A DNA stretch of 64,000 nt, taken from the NCBI GenBank assembly GCA_014529675.2, contig CP076040.1, positions 3,801,894-3,865,893 of the forward strand, read 5' to 3'. A program made the position numbers and the translations under genes. This DNA comes from Opitutia bacterium ISCC 52. GTDB lineage: Bacteria; Verrucomicrobiota; Verrucomicrobiia; Opitutales; UBA2995. Shown piece after piece: positions 46,418-55,203 of the stretch (its first letter is position 1; each line of letters begins with the position of its first letter). The notes beneath the pieces were generated by a model. It did not search any database and was not told where the DNA came from. It was given only the letters and a program-made list of their open reading frames with translations.

Positions 46418-46798
46418 ATGAAAAAACTTACACTATTTATTTCCCTTCTAATTAGCACCTTCTTGTTTTCAAGCGTTCACACCTTCGCACAAGACGAGGC
46501 CGCATTGAAACAGGCCATCATGCAACGCGTGTCTTCGGTCGATAGCATTAAACTGGCCGGCAAGGTCGGCGAAAATAACGTTGGCTTGCTCGCCCAACGC
46601 GGAGCACTTTCGAGCGAGGAGACCTCCCTGATGAATGCGGAAAACAAAGACCGCAAAGCACTCTACTCCATATTGGCCAAGCGCCTGAAGCTGAGCCTCA
46701 AAGTGGTAGGCCAAGGCCGTGCCGAAGAGTTGCGCAAGAAATCAGCATCCGGAGTTTGGCTCCAGGACGACAAGGGCAAGTGGTACAAACAGAAGTAG
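46418..46798 (+). CDS. ydbL: YdbL-like periplasmic protein (DUF1318)
   Basis: A 126-residue protein with a signal peptide (MKKLTLFISLLISTFLFSSVHTFA). The body QAIMQRVSSVDSIKLAGKVGENNVGLLAQRG, NAENKDRKALYSILA and GVWLQDDKGKWYKQK matches YdbL/DUF1318. It completes ydbH-ynbE-ydbL. YdbL regulates or assists the bridge in E. coli. Confidence 0.88.
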   Translation: MKKLTLFISLLISTFLFSSVHTFAQDEAALKQAIMQRVSSVDSIKLAGKVGENNVGLLAQRGALSSEETSLMNAENKDRKALYSILAKRLKLSLKVVGQGRAEELRKKSASGVWLQDDKGKWYKQK

Positions 46799-46813
46799 CA
46801 TAGGACTGTTTAT

Positions 46814-46841
46814 CGATCTTTGAGCAAAAGCTCCTCCTACA
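46814..46841. repeat. Short hairpin repeat, family B
   Basis: On the minus strand TGTAGGAGGAGCTTTTGCTC followed by AAAGATCG. Same layout as copies at 40471-40495 and 55204-55229, with compensatory changes in the stem (GGAGC/GCTC). Confidence 0.55.
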
Positions 46842-46943
46842 ATTTCCCTAGGTTCTGGAGTTTTTATTTTGGAGGAAGAGAAAGACCAAGACTAAGAGAA
46901 GAACGGTACCTGAACACTGAAACCCGACACCTGACACCAAACA

Positions 46944-47867
46944 CTACCATGTCCGTTTGGACATAAACGCGTCCAGGTCCTTGCGGCTCATGGGCAGCTG
47001 ATCCGGATTCTCGTCTAGCCAACGGAGAAAGTGTTCCTTGATCGCATCCGTCCATGCGTTGTCCATTTGGCCGGTGTCGTAGGTTCCTGCTTTGAGCATT
47101 TCGTAACCGAAGGCATCGCGAACACCAATGAACTCGGCTGTCAGGATCACCTCCTCTGCCATGTGGGCAGGGATAAAGAGAACGCCTGTGGGTTCTGAAA
47201 TTACCAGGTCTCCTGGAAGCACAATCGCCTTCCCAATTCGGATGGGCGTGTTGAGCCCCATCAGAACTACCTCCTCTAGAAAAGTGGGATCGAAGTCCCG
47301 AACAAAGGCGTTGAAGCCTTCAATCTCCGCCATCCCTGAACGATCTCGAGCGGACCCATCGAAAACAACGCCTGTTCCCGTTTTGTTATAAATGGCCGTT
47401 CCCAAACTGTCGCCAATCAATGTGCCCTGGGCAATTTTTCCAAAACTATCAGCCACGTAGACATCCCCTTTTTGCAGTTCCTGAATGGGCCAGGAATTGT
47501 GATTCCCGGAACGTCCCTCAGCATGCCCACGCTCCATGATATTTTTTAAAACATCCGGACGACTCGGCATATAGTGTGCCGTAAGTGCACGACCAATCAC
47601 TGGCACATCCTCATGGATCATCTTCCAATTCCCTTCGAACTGGTTTTTGTAACCCGCATTGTAGAGCACCACCCAGGCTTCCTCGATACCAATCTTCGCG
47701 GCTCGCTCGATCAATGCATCCGGTATTCTTGGACGTCCGTCTTCAAAGCGCTCCCCTTTCCACTCGGAGGTGAGGAAAACCATTTCATCGCGAGATATGG
47801 TTTGGGCATTTAAGAAGATCCCCAGGGAAAGGCCCAGAAACAGCAGAAGAGTGAATAGTCGTTTCAT
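46944..47867 (-). CDS. Exported RraA family protein (dimethylmenaquinone methyltransferase/HMG aldolase-like)
   Basis: A 307-residue protein with an N-terminal signal peptide (MKRLFTLLLFLGLSLGIFLNA), which is unusual for RraA. The RraA core is GDSLGTAIYNKTGTGVVFDGSARDRSG, with the RD of the substrate-binding motif, and IVLPGDLVISEPTGVLFIP. RraA proteins are aldolases for 4-hydroxy-4-methyl-2-oxoglutarate or RNase E regulators. Here export and a MR/MLE enolase on the same strand 29 bases away suggest a periplasmic sugar-acid catabolic role. The ATG at 47867 begins the leader. Confidence 0.88.
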   Translation of the reverse strand: MKRLFTLLLFLGLSLGIFLNAQTISRDEMVFLTSEWKGERFEDGRPRIPDALIERAAKIGIEEAWVVLYNAGYKNQFEGNWKMIHEDVPVIGRALTAHYMPSRPDVLKNIMERGHAEGRSGNHNSWPIQELQKGDVYVADSFGKIAQGTLIGDSLGTAIYNKTGTGVVFDGSARDRSGMAEIEGFNAFVRDFDPTFLEEVVLMGLNTPIRIGKAIVLPGDLVISEPTGVLFIPAHMAEEVILTAEFIGVRDAFGYEMLKAGTYDTGQMDNAWTDAIKEHFLRWLDENPDQLPMSRKDLDAFMSKRTW

Positions 47868-47895
47868 AAAATCTAGTTTGGTATTTTGATAATGA

Positions 47896-49212
47896 TTACA
47901 GAGAGTTCCACTTCTCGGTGGAAGCAAATACGCTCATATCATCAGGATGTAGCACGTTCATAATATGATCCATGTTCAACTCGATGCCTAGGCCAGGAGC
48001 ATCGGACACCGGCGCAAACCCGCGATCCGTCAACGAGTGATCGCTGGTCGTTTGAACCATATTTGCCCACCTGGAATACCCTTCTCCATCTGGATGGAAT
48101 TCAAGCGCACGGTGATTGTTTGTGGCGGCAGCGCTGTGGACATTGGCTCTAAAGGACACGGGAGTCCCAGCGTAGTGCATCACAAGTTTAATACCATTGT
48201 CTTCGGCATAGTCTCCAATGAGTTTGGTTTCAAGAATACCTCCAGCAGTCGCCAGGTCAGGATGCACATAATCTACCGCCTGATTATCGCACAGTATTTT
48301 AAAGCTTTCGCGGGCAAACATCGATTCGCCCGTCGCAATCGGAGTATCAATCCGACCCCTAAGTGCTTTTAGATCCTGAGTCTGAGCCCAATTGATAGGT
48401 TCCTCAATCCAAGCCAAATTGGTTTTCTCAAGCGCTTTGGCTTGGCGGGTCATGTTATCGAGATTACGTCCCACAAAGTGATCCGCAGAAATCGGCATGT
48501 CATCACCGACCGCTTCACGAACCATTTGCAGGTAATCCGCAATCAAAGCGATTCCCTTGTCCGTGAGCATACCTTCCTTGTATTCATTTTGTGTTCCTGG
48601 GACATCTTCAAGCAGTCGAAACACTCGAAGCATTTTGAGCCAGGTGAACCCCTGCTCGACCCGAGCCAGCACTTTGGAGCGAATCAATTCGTGGTCTTTA
48701 TCCGAAAAGGTATCACCGTATAATCGGACACGATCCCGATACTTTCCTCCGAGTAGTTGCCATACGGGTACGCCATAAGCTTTCCCGGTCAAATCCCACA
48801 GTGCCATATCGACGGCACTCACTCCACCTCCCAAACGGTTGTGTCCTCCAAACGGTTTTACTATGCGAAACAGTTTTTCCACATTGCACGGATTCTTTCC
48901 TAGAAGCAGGTGCTTCAACATGAGCGCATGCTTTACCTCGCCACCGTCTCTGACTTCTCCGTATCCGTAGATATCCTGATTCGTATCCAGGCGAATAATA
49001 GAGCACTTACGCCCCATGTGCTCCACGGTGACATAGCGCATGTCCGTTATCTTCAAATTCGAAGGGCTCGAAGCACGGTTTAGACCCGACGTAGCAGCGG
49101 CAGCTACTTGATCCATCGGCAGATGAAACAAGCCTCCTAAAGCGGCTCCACCCAATACGGATTTTTTAAGAAAGTTTCTACGATTTGTGGAGTAATCAAA
49201 CGGTTTCTTCAT
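47896..49212 (-). CDS. Mandelate racemase/muconate lactonizing enzyme (enolase superfamily), Tat-exported
   Basis: A 438-residue enolase-superfamily enzyme with a twin-arginine leader (NRRNFLKKSVLGGAALGGL). Residues include AVDMALWDLTGKAYGVPVWQLLGG, WLKMLRVF, DMPISADHF, LAWIEEPINW, IATGESMF, YVHPDLATAGGI and KLVMHYAGTPVS: the metal ligands D, E and E are present and a His is in the last position. Acts as a dehydratase or racemase on an acid sugar. Upstream of rraA-like and downstream of the cupin gene; all share the strand. Confidence 0.92.
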   Translation of the reverse strand: MKKPFDYSTNRRNFLKKSVLGGAALGGLFHLPMDQVAAAATSGLNRASSPSNLKITDMRYVTVEHMGRKCSIIRLDTNQDIYGYGEVRDGGEVKHALMLKHLLLGKNPCNVEKLFRIVKPFGGHNRLGGGVSAVDMALWDLTGKAYGVPVWQLLGGKYRDRVRLYGDTFSDKDHELIRSKVLARVEQGFTWLKMLRVFRLLEDVPGTQNEYKEGMLTDKGIALIADYLQMVREAVGDDMPISADHFVGRNLDNMTRQAKALEKTNLAWIEEPINWAQTQDLKALRGRIDTPIATGESMFARESFKILCDNQAVDYVHPDLATAGGILETKLIGDYAEDNGIKLVMHYAGTPVSFRANVHSAAATNNHRALEFHPDGEGYSRWANMVQTTSDHSLTDRGFAPVSDAPGLGIELNMDHIMNVLHPDDMSVFASTEKWNSL

Positions 49213-49243
49213 AAAGAAAGATGGGGGTTGCTAATTACTAGAC

Positions 49244-49320
49244 CGGCATTGCGGGGACGCAATGGCCCTACCATATTCGGTAATCTGTAAATGGTAGTGT
49301 GAGAGCGTCTCGCTCCGCCG
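49244..49320. repeat. REPIN-like palindromic repeat, family C, copy 1 (diverged)
   Basis: Left part CGGCATTGCGGGGACGCAAT, followed by GGCCCTACC (49244-49272). The right part starts at ATGGTAGTGTGAGAGCGTC and ends TCGCTCCGCCG. Arms are complementary in outline with GACGC/GCGTC and CCTACC/GGTAG. Same class as 61586-61660. Confidence 0.65.
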
Positions 49321-49400
49321 CACTATGCGTCTACAATTCCAATCAATAAATAGCATATCTAGAGGTTCACTTACAAAAGCCACCCGGTGGAAATTTCAGA

Positions 49401-50294
49401 TTACTTTTTCGTCTTGGTAGGATCGTCGGACCTTATGGCCAAGATAATGGAGTGCTCCTCACCTTCAGAATTCAGGCTATAGAATCCAACTTCCGTTCCA
49501 GCAGCCCAATAGAAGGCATCTCCTTCCTGGCTTGGATGCCGCTCTACATTGCCATATTGATCAAGACCCGCGACCATGTAACCACTTCCTTGGAGAACAA
49601 AGTAAACTTCTTCCTGAGTGGGGTGACGATGCGGGTTGTTGGTCCCACGCGGCGCAAAATCCATGATGAATAAGCTCTTCATTTGAGATGCTGAAGCGAG
49701 ACGATCACGTGTGCTGGTTGTGTCACCCATCAGGAGTTTATACTGAGTCGTCGGACCATGGCTTCCAAGCACTTGCAGCTCCACTTCATCCGCATTGGCG
49801 ATTTCAAGATTCTTCTTGGGTTGGTAGTCCACTCCTTTCGGAATCTTATATCCCATAAAGAGTACTTTGATCGGCTCACTGCTGTCATTTGTTATGCCAT
49901 GCCGCACACCAGCAGGCACATATAGAAAATCGTTTTCTCTCAAAGGTGCTTCCTCACGATCATAGATCAGAGTTCCTTTTCCTGAAGTTACATACAAAAC
50001 ATATTCTTCCATGGCACGTTTCACAATCGCACTGGCTCCGCCTGGTTGAACCGTGAGCTCCCCCATACGCGTAATGGCATTCAGATGTTGCTCATCCTTG
50101 TCACCCTCTCCGAAGATCGCCTTGTAGGTGGCCGTATCCGTATCCTTGGTCAGATCGGACTCACTGTATTTCAGATTAGGAACATAGCGCGAAAGATACA
50201 GCTGCTGTTCGTGAGCAAATAAAGGGCTCTGCAAGCAGAGCGCGGCCACTGGCAATAGAAGCAGGGCCAAGAACTTAGAGGTAGATTTATACAT
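49401..50294 (-). CDS. Exported bicupin
   Basis: A 297-residue protein with a signal peptide (FLALLLLPVAALCLQSPLFAHE). Two cupin domains: residues 85-160 (VTSGKGTLIYDREEAPLREND, VPAGVRHGI) and 200-280 (PRGTNNPHRHPTQEEVYFVLQGSGY). The second has HRH plus E, a full cupin metal set; the first is reduced. Located on the same strand as the enolase and rraA, and 440 bases of noncoding sequence separate it from the DUF1080 gene. It may bind a sugar or act as a dioxygenase. The ATG at 50294 begins the leader. Confidence 0.85.
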   Translation of the reverse strand: MYKSTSKFLALLLLPVAALCLQSPLFAHEQQLYLSRYVPNLKYSESDLTKDTDTATYKAIFGEGDKDEQHLNAITRMGELTVQPGGASAIVKRAMEEYVLYVTSGKGTLIYDREEAPLRENDFLYVPAGVRHGITNDSSEPIKVLFMGYKIPKGVDYQPKKNLEIANADEVELQVLGSHGPTTQYKLLMGDTTSTRDRLASASQMKSLFIMDFAPRGTNNPHRHPTQEEVYFVLQGSGYMVAGLDQYGNVERHPSQEGDAFYWAAGTEVGFYSLNSEGEEHSIILAIRSDDPTKTKK

Positions 50295-50499
50295 GATATT
50301 TTGAAGAATTTGAAGTTCGCTTCGAAATATGGGGCCAAAGCAATTAATACCTAAACCCAGCAATGAATGCGGGTCCAATAGAATTTCGCAATTTAAGAGG
50401 GTATTATCAGTAGCGAATCAAAGTAGAAGATTCGTTTAAACGCTAACTGAAGTTTAACAGTAAACATCTCTAAAATATAGGCACTAGGAACACACCCTA

Positions 50500-50512
50500 T
50501 GTAACCGTTACA
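50500..50512. promoter_or_regulatory. Operator-like palindrome, copy 1 (TGTAACCGTTACA)
   Basis: Perfect inverted repeat with 6-base arms around one central base. Its form matches LacI-family operators (TGTAAC-N-GTTACA). It lies 206 bases upstream of the cupin start and 221 upstream of the DUF1080 start. Regulation inferred. Confidence 0.6.
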
Positions 50513-50650
50513 CCTGGAGATTATATGATGCCATAAAACTCTGGCAATGAACCATTAATGCCGCCGACAGCAGCAGATTAGAAATTACGTTAAGAGCAGG
50601 AGCCCCTTAAGACACATGGCAAACCATCCTTGGCAAATCCGATGGAGCCC

Positions 50651-50663
50651 TGTAACTGTTACA
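50651..50663. promoter_or_regulatory. Operator-like palindrome, copy 2 (TGTAACTGTTACA)
   Basis: Perfect inverted repeat, extended to 15 bases by flanking C and G. 151 bases centre-to-centre from copy 1 and 70 bases upstream of the DUF1080 start. A LacI-type regulator that could bind here is not in the window. Confidence 0.6.
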
Positions 50664-50732
50664 GAATAATGAGTTAGAAGATCCTCGTGCTTAATGAAAG
50701 CTATCCAATAAACCTATTCTTCTACCTGATCA

Positions 50733-51506
50733 ATGATGCACACTCACCAATTCCGACTTCATAATTCATTCCTGATCAACCTTTTGCGCAGTATTGCTAT
50801 TCTGCTAGCTCTCGCATCGATTTTACTCCTGTTCCAAGGTTGTGGATCCGCTCAAGATTCTAGCTCAAAAGCTTCAAGCGGCAGCGATTGGATTCGCTTA
50901 TTCGATGGTTCTGATTTGAGTAGCTACCGCATCTTTGCCTTTCCCGATGCAAACTCCGATCGTTGGACAGCAGAGGACGGGGTGCTCAGCCTGGCCGCAA
51001 GAGCAGAAGGCTCGAAAAGTAAGCTTGATTTAATCATCACTTCGGAACCTCTCGGTGACTTTGAGTTTTCATTCGAATGGAACATCTCACCCGGAGGAAA
51101 CGGTGGCATCTTCTACATGGTCAATGATGACCCCCAATACACCAAGCCCTGGCACACGGGATTGGAGATGCAATTGCTCGACAATGGCGGACACGAAGAA
51201 GGGCAAATAAAAACCCATCGCAGTGGCGACCTCTACGACCTCATTGAATCGAATAAAGAAACTACCCTTCCTGCCGGCGAATGGAACCAGTCGCGTATCG
51301 TTCGTAAAGGAAATGACGTCGAACAATGGATGAATGGCAATCTTGCCGTCTCCTTCACGATTGGATCCAGTGAATGGAAGGAGCTTATTTCCAAAAGCAA
51401 ATACGCCGAGTGGCCAGAATATGGAAAGATCGATCGAGGGCACCTGATTCTTCAGGATCATGGGGACCAGATTTCATTTCGAAACCTGAAGCTCAAAGAA
51501 CTTTAG
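50733..51506 (+). CDS. DUF1080 lipoprotein (3-keto-disaccharide hydrolase-like)
   Basis: A 257-residue lipoprotein (LLFQGCGS, Cys about 37). The LamG-like DUF1080 fold is marked by WIRLFDGSDLSSYRIF, DFEFSFEWNISPGGNGGIFYMV, HTGLEMQLLDN, AGEWNQSRIVRKGNDVEQW and RGHLILQDHGDQISFRNLKL. Family members hydrolyse 3-keto-sugars or bind glycans, in the outer membrane or periplasm. A pair of operator-like palindromes precedes it, so it is probably controlled by a sugar-responsive repressor. Confidence 0.92.
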   Translation: MMHTHQFRLHNSFLINLLRSIAILLALASILLLFQGCGSAQDSSSKASSGSDWIRLFDGSDLSSYRIFAFPDANSDRWTAEDGVLSLAARAEGSKSKLDLIITSEPLGDFEFSFEWNISPGGNGGIFYMVNDDPQYTKPWHTGLEMQLLDNGGHEEGQIKTHRSGDLYDLIESNKETTLPAGEWNQSRIVRKGNDVEQWMNGNLAVSFTIGSSEWKELISKSKYAEWPEYGKIDRGHLILQDHGDQISFRNLKLKEL

Positions 51507-51615
51507 AAAAAAGCCCGTTCCTGGTGAAGATGTTACTAGTAACACTTTACAGCACTGTGAGTGTTTCAGTACATTCGTAAGCTAACTTCCAATCGCTCTC
51601 TTTCGACCAACCTAC

Positions 51616-53172
51616 ATGAGCCAACCCAATATTCTTTTCCTGCTCAGCGATGAGCACAGCTTTCGATTTTTCTCACACCTGAGTGAAGAGAAAGGAGGAG
51701 AGCCTGTTGAAACTCCCCATCTGGATGCACTCAAGGATCAAGCGGTAAAGTTCAACCATACTTACTGCCAGATGGCCTTATGCACACCCTCTCGTCTTTG
51801 CCTGCTGTCTGGCAAACATGCACGTGGTGCGGGTGCCTGGAATAACGACTCTACCCTTTCGCCAGATCTGGTCACATTGCCCGCCACCCTGCGCAAGGCA
51901 GGTTACGAAACCAGTCTGATCGGTAAGATGCACCTGGGAGGTAGTCGACAATTTGTAGGCTTTCAACACCGCCCCTATGGAGATCTGACCGGCGGGACCG
52001 GACACCAGGGACAGGAGCCACCCGCATGGTATGAAGGTGATAAATTTACCTGGCGCTTCGATGGAGCGGGCAAGCTCGAGTATCCGGAAAGTGCCCTTCA
52101 AGAACAGATCACTGCCCAAGAGACCGTTGCCTGGATCCGTGAGCACCGGCATGAGCAACCTGAGAAACCATGGTTCGCCCTGGCCTCTTTTAGCAGACCG
52201 CATTTCCCACTCACTGCACCTAAACGCTGGACGGATAAATATCCTGTCGACCAGGTAACCGATCCGAAGGCACCTGCATCCGGAGATACCTTTGATCACC
52301 CGGTAAATCAAACGATGCGAGAAGGGTTCCGCGTAGAAGGCCTCTCCTATGAAGACCAACAAAAGATGCGGGCTGGATACTTTGCCTGCGTCAGCTACTT
52401 TGATGAAATCATTGGGGATTTGCTCAACCGACTTGAGCTCTCCGGCGATTTAGAAAACACCATCATCATTTACGCTTCAGACCACGGTGAGATGGCTGGC
52501 GAACATGGCAGTTGGTGGAAGCACACCTATCACGAAGCAAGTACTCGTGTCCCCATGATCATTTCGCTTCCTGAACATCGTTCGGGAAGCAAGGCAGCCA
52601 CTCAGGTTGAAACGCCCGTCTCGCTCATCGACCTCTACCCCACTCTGTGTTCCTTTGCCGGAGCAGATTTTTCCGAAGCAGAAGGACGCGACCTGAGTCA
52701 GTCATTAACGCAGAGTGAAGAGCCGGAGCTCATCCCCATTTTCAGTGACAACTTAAAACCCAGGTGGGGTGAAGGATCGGAGTATCGCATGGTGAGGTAT
52801 GGAGATTTCAAATACGTAGGATTCCGTGGCGGCTCAGAGTTTTTATTCAATCTCGTCAATGACCCGCTTGAACAAACGGACCTTTCAAAGGGCGACCCTG
52901 ATCCAGAAACTTCAGCCATGCTAGAAAAACTCAGAGCAGTGGTATCTGATACCATCGATTTCGAAGCTACGGAGAAAGAACGTCTGGAGGGCACCGAAGA
53001 TTTAGAAAAGCGTTTTCCACATCGCATTGGGCCGACCCAAAATAACCTTTATCATTTTAAGGACGGTCGAATTATTAACGGGGAAGACGTTGTCTATAAC
53101 CCGACAGTCGTTGCAAAAAGCGCAGAAGAAGCCTTTGGCGAAGCTTGGCAGGATCAGAATATGCCGGATTAG
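51616..53172 (+). CDS. Type I sulfatase (CxPxR), cytosolic
   Basis: A 518-residue sulfatase. The formylglycine site is C56-T-P-S-R60 (MALCTPSRLCLLSG). NILFLLSDEHSFRFFS is the first metal strand and IIYASDHGEMAGEHGSW the second. No signal peptide is visible. The end (FPHRIGPTQNNLYHFKDGR) is longer than in minimal sulfatases. It is 110 bases downstream of the DUF1080 gene on the same strand, possibly part of the same sugar-sulfate response; no maturase is present. Confidence 0.93.
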   Translation: MSQPNILFLLSDEHSFRFFSHLSEEKGGEPVETPHLDALKDQAVKFNHTYCQMALCTPSRLCLLSGKHARGAGAWNNDSTLSPDLVTLPATLRKAGYETSLIGKMHLGGSRQFVGFQHRPYGDLTGGTGHQGQEPPAWYEGDKFTWRFDGAGKLEYPESALQEQITAQETVAWIREHRHEQPEKPWFALASFSRPHFPLTAPKRWTDKYPVDQVTDPKAPASGDTFDHPVNQTMREGFRVEGLSYEDQQKMRAGYFACVSYFDEIIGDLLNRLELSGDLENTIIIYASDHGEMAGEHGSWWKHTYHEASTRVPMIISLPEHRSGSKAATQVETPVSLIDLYPTLCSFAGADFSEAEGRDLSQSLTQSEEPELIPIFSDNLKPRWGEGSEYRMVRYGDFKYVGFRGGSEFLFNLVNDPLEQTDLSKGDPDPETSAMLEKLRAVVSDTIDFEATEKERLEGTEDLEKRFPHRIGPTQNNLYHFKDGRIINGEDVVYNPTVVAKSAEEAFGEAWQDQNMPD

Positions 53173-53207
53173 AGAAAAGTGGAAAGGCAAGTTACAGATA
53201 ACTTGCC

Positions 53208-53675
53208 CTAGCCCTTTGATTTTTCTATATCGGAAATCGCTTCACTGAGGCTCTTATAAAATTCCAACTGCATCGAACTATCGTTGGTGATGAGAACGAA
53301 GCTGCGAATGCCTCGACTTTCAAAGTAGTTAATCTTCGTAAGCTCAGTCCAACGGATCGACTCTTTGATTTGACCATTTGAGCGATACGCACTGATGCCT
53401 TCGTCATCGAATACATAGCGACAATTGATTGCACGCTGCAGAATAATCCCAACGCCCAAGGTGAGGATAGCAAAGCCGATAAACAGCCACGCGTCACTCT
53501 TTAGCGGCCAGCTGAGTTCGGATACCAAAACCAGACAAACCATGAGTAGTATGGGGAAAAAAGTCGAAAAGACGTGAGCCAGGACACGATTCCCAATTCT
53601 TCCCCCTTTGGTATTTTGAAACTCTCCCCGGACGGCTCTAAGGCTGTCCGCAAAATCATCTGTTACTTCTGCCAT
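53208..53675 (-). CDS. Small membrane protein, bacterial PH-like domain
   Basis: A 155-residue protein with two predicted transmembrane helices (VFSTFFPILLMVCLVLVSE and AWLFIGFAILTLGVGIILQ), followed by a beta-rich domain (YVFDDEGISAYRSNGQIKESIRWTELTKINYFE) as in bacterial PH-like proteins. Function not known. The next gene upstream on the same strand ends 18 bases away. Confidence 0.6.
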   Translation of the reverse strand: MAEVTDDFADSLRAVRGEFQNTKGGRIGNRVLAHVFSTFFPILLMVCLVLVSELSWPLKSDAWLFIGFAILTLGVGIILQRAINCRYVFDDEGISAYRSNGQIKESIRWTELTKINYFESRGIRSFVLITNDSSMQLEFYKSLSEAISDIEKSKG

Positions 53676-53693
53676 TTCTTTTCAGGTGAAGAC

Positions 53694-54524
53694 TTAGCTG
53701 TCATCTCCATAAGTAAAAGCCCAATCGCTATCGAGCGATTGAAGAAAGGTATTTACACTCTCATTGAAACGACCGGGATCTTCGTAAAAGACCATATGGC
53801 CACAGTTTTCGAAAAACTGCACATCTACCTCGCCCGGAATTGAGTCAGCGAATGATTGGACGTCCGGCGGTGCCGCATAAAGGTCCTCCGTTCCTGTGAT
53901 AGCTAAACAAGGAACTTGAACGTTCTGAGCATTCTCAACAGCAGAAGCACTGATCAAGGCCTCAATCGATTGCACATAGCTATCCTCAGCATTTAGTTCA
54001 AGAAGGCGCTGAAACATACCCACCAATTGCCGTCTTTCCCTCAAAGTTCCTTCAGCAAATATTCCAGGCATGGCCTCCTCACCAATCCCATTCATGCCTA
54101 CTTGCTCGATGCGGGAAATCCGTGTAGTCAGCTTTTCTTTAATCGAGGAAACGGGCTCAGGCAATCCACCCAGAAAAACAAGCCCGGCGACCGCATCTGG
54201 TCGCTCGGCGTAGGCCTTTAAGGCAACAATCGTCCCCATGGAATGGCCTAAAAGAACGGACGGCTCAGGTGACACCAGATCAATCAGCTCAACGGTCGCT
54301 TCAACTGCGGCTTCGATCGAAAACCGATCCACTGTGTTCACATTGAAGCCGGTACCCGGCATATCAAAGGACACAATCCGGCGTGATTCGATCAAGGACT
54401 GCGAAAGCCCGGTAAAGAAGTAGCTGCCACCCCCAATGCCGTGTAAACAAATGAGTCCGCTCCCACTGCCCGAGTCGTCAACAAGTAATGGCGTTCCTCC
54501 CTTCCAGGCGACCAGCTTTCTCAT
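53694..54524 (-). CDS. Alpha/beta hydrolase
   Basis: A 276-residue hydrolase with LICLHGIGGGSYFF, the oxyanion region, and the nucleophile elbow GHSMGT (Ser), an Asp in ITGTEDLYAAPP and a His in FENCGHMVFYEDP. Cytosolic and of unknown substrate; esterase or dehalogenase-like. Starts 15 bases downstream of the DJ-1-like gene on the same strand, so the two are co-transcribed. The ATG at 54524 is preferred over an upstream TTG. Confidence 0.9.
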   Translation of the reverse strand: MRKLVAWKGGTPLLVDDSGSGSGLICLHGIGGGSYFFTGLSQSLIESRRIVSFDMPGTGFNVNTVDRFSIEAAVEATVELIDLVSPEPSVLLGHSMGTIVALKAYAERPDAVAGLVFLGGLPEPVSSIKEKLTTRISRIEQVGMNGIGEEAMPGIFAEGTLRERRQLVGMFQRLLELNAEDSYVQSIEALISASAVENAQNVQVPCLAITGTEDLYAAPPDVQSFADSIPGEVDVQFFENCGHMVFYEDPGRFNESVNTFLQSLDSDWAFTYGDDS

Positions 54525-54538
54525 AACAAATCCCTGGT

Positions 54539-55090
54539 TCAAGATGGCAGATTATCAAAAATAAGCCGGTAAAAGTCAGGATGGGAAAGCCAGGTCTGAC
54601 CACAAATCATCTTACCATCCATATAGGCTTCGTCACTCATCCAGGTACCTCCCTGAGATTCAGCCTCAAACTTACAGTGCTCGTAACAAGTAATTTTCTT
54701 ATCCTGGCAAAGCCCCGCTGTCGCAAGAATCTGGATACCGTGACAAATACTATAGATCCACTTATCTTGCGCATGAAAATCCTTTACGATCTGAATAACA
54801 ACAGAATCATTACGCAAATACTCCGGCGCCCTACCCCCGATAAGGAGGACGGCCTTATAATCATCCACATTTACATCCGCAAACGAAACGGTCGACTCGG
54901 CACCATATCCAGGTCCTTCAAAATAAGTATCCCAACCGGGCATAAAGTCATGGCGAACCAAGTTCAGTGTGCGCACGCTCGGGGCAGCAATATCAACCTC
55001 CCAGTTAGCCTCCTGGAATCGATGAAGCGCATAGAGCACTTCGTAGCTTTCACCTCCGTCACCGGTTACAATCAATAATTTATTACTCAT
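54539..55090 (-). CDS. DJ-1/PfpI family protein
   Basis: A 183-residue protein of the DJ-1/PfpI superfamily. The nucleophile cysteine is in YSICHGIQIL and an acidic residue is in DGGESYEVL. Family members are glyoxalases, peptidases or redox-stress proteins. It is the first gene in the transcript with the alpha/beta hydrolase. Confidence 0.9.
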   Translation of the reverse strand: MSNKLLIVTGDGGESYEVLYALHRFQEANWEVDIAAPSVRTLNLVRHDFMPGWDTYFEGPGYGAESTVSFADVNVDDYKAVLLIGGRAPEYLRNDSVVIQIVKDFHAQDKWIYSICHGIQILATAGLCQDKKITCYEHCKFEAESQGGTWMSDEAYMDGKMICGQTWLSHPDFYRLIFDNLPS

Positions 55091-55203
55091 AAAAAAACTC
55101 AGGGGGTTATCAAAACCTTAGATGAATTCGATTCAGGCCAAGGGTCAACCACCGAAAGAATGGTACGCTAAAATTGCCTCCAACAACACCATCATGACTC
55201 AAC

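Larger units (their letters stand above)
50295..50732. promoter_or_regulatory. 438-bp intergenic region with two matching 13-bp palindromes
   Basis: No coding sequence is visible. It separates the divergent cupin and DUF1080 genes. Two copies of TGTAACNGTTACA are found, at 50500-50512 and 50651-50663, described below; the remainder is A/T-rich without a recognisable gene, RNA or repeat. Confidence 0.6.
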
